Notes under the pieces: model-generated
Database searches by the model: none
Told to the model about the DNA's origin: nothing
Seen by the model: the letters and a program-made list of their open reading frames with translations, nothing else
Part shown: in pieces, positions 13,361 to 16,188 of the stretch
Layout of the letters: every line of letters starts with the position of its first letter
Numbering within the stretch: position 1 is the stretch's first letter
Position numbers and translations under genes: made by a program
Assembly (NCBI GenBank): GCA_030642465.1
Contig: DAOWNS010000016.1
Location: 1-16,188, forward strand
Length of the DNA stretch: 16,188 nt
Source of the DNA: Candidatus Thorarchaeota archaeon
GTDB lineage: Archaea; Asgardarchaeota; Thorarchaeia; Thorarchaeales; Thorarchaeaceae
Direction: 5' to 3'

Positions 13361-15387
13361 TATTGATGAACCGAAGATGCACCGTGCAAATTCGCGTCAG
13401 AGTACTTGTTCTGCTCTTCTCCGCAGTACTATTACTTGTTACGTTCATCGGGCCGCTATCAGGGGAAGAAGCAGTTCACAATCTCGATGCGCACCCAATA
13501 CTGTATGATTCAGCAACTCCAGCAGACGATGGCACTCTGAACGTAACTCAGCTCTGGGAGGAGATTTGGAGCAGTGTTTCTTCTTCAGACATAGAGAACT
13601 ACACTCGCACCATTTCGGAGGATTATCCGAGCAGAACCTGGAGTGCCTACAGCCTGATACCCAGTACCAATCTCGAGAACGCGTGGCTTTGGGCGAACCA
13701 AACACTGCAAGAAATTACCAGCGGGGCACTGACGTTTAGACAGATAACAAATCATCAGAGCCTTATTGCTACACAATACAGCGCGGACCCAGAACCCAAG
13801 GCTTCGGTGATAATAACCGGCGTCATTGACAGTGACGAAACACCTGGCGCTAATGATGCGGGTGCAAGCGTTGCTGTTGTCCTTGAGATGGCGAACGTTC
13901 TCACTAACTATAATCTTGGTTTCGACGTCCACTACGTGTTGATTAACAGGGGCCATGGAAACGACGAATATGACCAAGGGAGCAGATACTTTGCCGAATG
14001 GATTGAAGAGAACGAGATTGTGCCATTGACTACATTAGCCTTTGAGCGTCTTTTGTTTCATAGAAGTCAATACCTCTTTGGCACGAGGATAGCATTAAGG
14101 ACATCCCCTTACGAGAGCATATACCAAAGGGCCACATGGTTCCCTGAACTAATGATACGAGCCTCCAAAACAGTTGGTTCTGGTTTGCTTCTCAACCTCT
14201 CAGATTTGGGCCTCACCGAGGTTTCTACAGCTTATGAGTTGTGGCAGGGGGGTTATCCTGCCCTGCATATCGCCCAAGGATTCTGGCCTGATGGATATAG
14301 CGAAACTACCGGTGATGTCTGGGATGTTTCCTATTACTCCTATACAAAGGCAAAGGAGGCTGCTGCATCAGCTATTTGCGCGATTGCATACGCTGGGCGA
14401 TTGAGATCAGGCGATGTTGCAGCAGAGTACAAGAGTGGTTTTTCTACGATAGATGAGGATGTGACGTTGCCAATCACGGTATCAGTAGAGGGCTTCGTCA
14501 ACGCAACACTGACTTGGGAGGAGAACACCACATTCAGAGCACGGCTTAGAGATAGCTCCGGTCAGCTCGTGTACCAACGTATTGAAAGCGATAACAAGAT
14601 TGTTGCTAAATATCGGGCACTCGTCCCGGGACCTTATGATTTAATCATCAGGAATCTTGCAGGTAATGACTCAACGTTTGCGCTTAATGTCACCATTTCT
14701 AACGACTGCGATGGGGATGGAATAACTGACATTGATGAGCTCAGCCTTGGTACAAGTATGTATCTTCTGGACTCTGACGCAGATGGCCTTAACGATGATT
14801 TTGAGCTGAGTATTGGTGGTGACCCGACCTCTGCAGATTCCGATGGTGACGGGGCTCTCGACTATGATGAATACATGTTGGGTTCTAGCCTGTATCTTAA
14901 TGACACTGACGGGGATGGTCTCCTAGACGGAATGGAAGTAGAACTTGGCTCAGATCCGACATCAATTGATTCTGACGGGGACGGGTTGGACGATTGGAAT
15001 GAAACCTACACATATCTAACTAATCCCGTAAGTACGGACACGGATTCAGACGGACTCGAAGATGGTTTCGAAGTTTCTGTGGGCTTGAATCCGCTATCAC
15101 CAGATTCCGATGGTGATGGTCTAGGCGACCTGTTTGAGATTCTAAACTTCTTGAATCCGCTATCGAGAGATACCGATGGTGATGGCTGGAGCGATGCCTA
15201 TGAGGTCGAGTTCTGCATGTCGCCCACTAGTGCTGACACAGATGGGGACGGCATTCCGGATGGAATTGATTGGGACCCGCAGGAACACTGGGTATCCACA
15301 GCAATTCCCTTGACCCTGCTCTCTGTCGTTCTCCTTGTAGCAGTCTTCAGCTTTCTGAAGTACAAGGTCTATACGCAGCCGGAATGA
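13357..15387 (+). CDS. Protein B: paralogue of protein A (M28-like pseudopeptidase, nine TSP3-type repeats, membrane anchor)
   Basis: A 676-residue paralogue of protein A made by tandem duplication; its ATG overlaps the previous stop (ATGA). Same order of parts: N-terminal hydrophobic signal at about 13-33, a pre-domain ('TISEDYPSRTW' against 'NISEDTPFRIW'), M28-like domain at about 149-350, PPC/Ig-like beta-sandwich to about 447, nine Asp-rich repeats at 450-638, membrane helix at about 648-668. The M28 core reads 'GVIDSDETPGANDAGAS': it keeps two Asp that protein A lost, but the HxD histidine is Val and the catalytic Glu pair is replaced by 'NRGHG', so activity is again unlikely. Several N-glycosylation sequons (NVT, NYT, NQT, NAT, NTT, NDS, NET) fit an extracellular location. 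Probable role: surface receptor, adhesion or scaffold, possibly a dimer with protein A (inference). Confidence 0.8.
   Translation: MILMNRRCTVQIRVRVLVLLFSAVLLLVTFIGPLSGEEAVHNLDAHPILYDSATPADDGTLNVTQLWEEIWSSVSSSDIENYTRTISEDYPSRTWSAYSLIPSTNLENAWLWANQTLQEITSGALTFRQITNHQSLIATQYSADPEPKASVIITGVIDSDETPGANDAGASVAVVLEMANVLTNYNLGFDVHYVLINRGHGNDEYDQGSRYFAEWIEENEIVPLTTLAFERLLFHRSQYLFGTRIALRTSPYESIYQRATWFPELMIRASKTVGSGLLLNLSDLGLTEVSTAYELWQGGYPALHIAQGFWPDGYSETTGDVWDVSYYSYTKAKEAAASAICAIAYAGRLRSGDVAAEYKSGFSTIDEDVTLPITVSVEGFVNATLTWEENTTFRARLRDSSGQLVYQRIESDNKIVAKYRALVPGPYDLIIRNLAGNDSTFALNVTISNDCDGDGITDIDELSLGTSMYLLDSDADGLNDDFELSIGGDPTSADSDGDGALDYDEYMLGSSLYLNDTDGDGLLDGMEVELGSDPTSIDSDGDGLDDWNETYTYLTNPVSTDTDSDGLEDGFEVSVGLNPLSPDSDGDGLGDLFEILNFLNPLSRDTDGDGWSDAYEVEFCMSPTSADTDGDGIPDGIDWDPQEHWVSTAIPLTLLSVVLLVAVFSFLKYKVYTQPE
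14704..15270 (+). repeat. Nine Asp-rich calcium-type repeats in protein B
   Basis: Nine units of the D-x-D-x-D-G-x-x-D-x-x-E type with 22-residue spacing and one 23-residue step, the same count as in protein A. The units are closer to consensus here (mostly DSDGDG or DTDGDG), so all nine could bind calcium. Confidence 0.85.
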
Positions 15388-15394
15388 GTTCACG

Positions 15395-16188
15395 ATGAAG
15401 AAGCTAGAGGTTAGTAACTTCAGCCTTCAACAAACACTTGAGTGTGGACAGACATTCTGCTGGGTTAAGGAAGGAAACGGTTACATCAACGCGGACGTGG
15501 GACAAGTAGTTTACGTGGAACAGCATGGAAACTCTCTCCACTATGAAACCTCCCATAGTGATGTGCCACTGAAGCAGCTGTTTAGACTTGAAGATCCCCT
15601 TGAGAACATTCAGAAAGAGATCTCCAAGGATGACCTGATGCGCAAGTCAATCCAGTTCGCTCCTGGGTTACGCATCATCCAAGACCCGTTCTATCCTTGT
15701 TTGATTTCATTCCTCATATCGACTCGAAACAATATACCCACGATAAAGAGAGCAACCCAAGCAATCAGAGAAAAATACGGACCATCCTACGAATTCAGAG
15801 GGACGACTTATCGTGGAATGCCCTCACCCACACGCATGTCTTTGGTTACTGTGAGTGAGTTGGAGGCATTGAAGCTCGCCTGGCGAGCGAAGTTCATCGT
15901 GCGGTCGACTAAGGCACTTCTTGCAGGAGAGGTGGAACCAGAAGATTTGACCAAGATGAGATACGAGGAGGCTCACCGCACACTGAAGACATTGCATGGT
16001 GTTGGTGATAAGGTCGCAGATTGTGTGTGTCTGTTTTCGTTGGGTTTTCTGGAGGCGTTTCCAATCGACGTGTGGATTGAACGAGTAATCCAGCAACAGT
16101 ACGGCATATTCACATCAGTAGGCAAATCGTACGCCAAGAAAGGTCAAGCTGCAAGGAACTACTTCGGACAATATGCAGGATATGCTCA
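15395..16188 (+). CDS. ogg: OGG1-type 8-oxoguanine DNA glycosylase/AP lyase, truncated by window end
   Basis: The reading frame is open from the ATG at 15395 to the window edge (264 codons). It has the OGG N-terminal domain, with 'LECGQTFCW' at 15-23, followed by the HhH-GPD core: 'RNNIPTIKRA' at 111-120, 'LAWRAKFI' at 161-168 (the YRAKYI site of OGG1), the helix-hairpin-helix 'LHGVGDKVADC' with catalytic lysine K206, and the catalytic aspartate D225 in 'FPIDVW'. It excises 8-oxoguanine opposite cytosine in base-excision repair and cleaves the abasic strand through a Schiff base on K206. The N-terminal domain sets it apart from the shorter archaeal AGOG and OGG2 enzymes. It follows protein B by seven bases, so it is probably translated from the same mRNA. 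Only the last few dozen residues should be missing. Confidence 0.9.
   Translation, partial: MKKLEVSNFSLQQTLECGQTFCWVKEGNGYINADVGQVVYVEQHGNSLHYETSHSDVPLKQLFRLEDPLENIQKEISKDDLMRKSIQFAPGLRIIQDPFYPCLISFLISTRNNIPTIKRATQAIREKYGPSYEFRGTTYRGMPSPTRMSLVTVSELEALKLAWRAKFIVRSTKALLAGEVEPEDLTKMRYEEAHRTLKTLHGVGDKVADCVCLFSLGFLEAFPIDVWIERVIQQQYGIFTSVGKSYAKKGQAARNYFGQYAGYA

Noticed and set aside
15824..16096. 90-residue minus-strand open frame
   Set aside because: It is antisense to the clearly coding OGG1-type gene and has no recognisable protein features.
1..16188. tRNA, rRNA, insertion sequences, attachment sites
   Set aside because: I saw no cloverleaf-like sequence, transposase, terminal repeats or integrase; intergenic gaps are all under about 150 bases.

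Overview
The window reads as archaeal chromosome. Several transcription units start with a TTTAAA-type TATA box about 25-35 bases before a start codon and have almost no leader. Genes inside operons instead carry clear Shine-Dalgarno sequences. The gene content (UPF0292-type Toprim protein, Mut7-C RNase, archaeal-style zinc MDR dehydrogenase, MacB-like permeases of about 965 residues, secreted Asp-rich repeat proteins) and intermediate GC suggest a mesophilic archaeon. An Asgard lineage such as Thorarchaeota is my best guess, but no eukaryotic-signature protein is present, so this is only an inference.

Left part (1-2936), small housekeeping genes: the C-terminal end of a PHP-type phosphoesterase, a Mut7-C RNase with zinc ribbon, an OsmC-family peroxiredoxin on the minus strand, a divergent zinc-dependent dehydrogenase whose C-terminus is split by a frame change, and a UPF0292-like Toprim protein.

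Middle part (2951-10705, minus strand), a two-ATPase, two-permease ABC module in the order ATPase A - permease 1 - permease 2 - ATPase B. The first three genes are separated by about 10 bases. ATPase B follows a 60-base gap holding its own TATA box and a 10-bp palindrome. The permeases are paralogous MacB/LolC/E/FtsX-type proteins with two large extracytoplasmic domains each. ATPase B carries an unusual C-terminal extension: an AbrB-like segment followed by a four-cysteine zinc ribbon.

Right part (10771-16188, plus strand): a MobB-like P-loop protein, then an apparent operon of two paralogous secreted, membrane-anchored proteins (A and B) and an OGG1-type 8-oxoguanine DNA glycosylase cut by the window end. 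Proteins A and B share one architecture: signal peptide, M28/Gaa1-like domain without the catalytic metal ligands, a beta-sandwich, nine Asp-rich TSP3-type repeats of 22 residues, a conserved juxtamembrane motif and a C-terminal membrane anchor.

The most interesting elements are the duplicated pseudopeptidase/calcium-repeat pair and the ABC module with the AbrB/zinc-ribbon ATPase. Both would act at the cell envelope and lie side by side, but on opposite strands and separated by mobB. A functional link between them is a hypothesis, not something the sequence shows.
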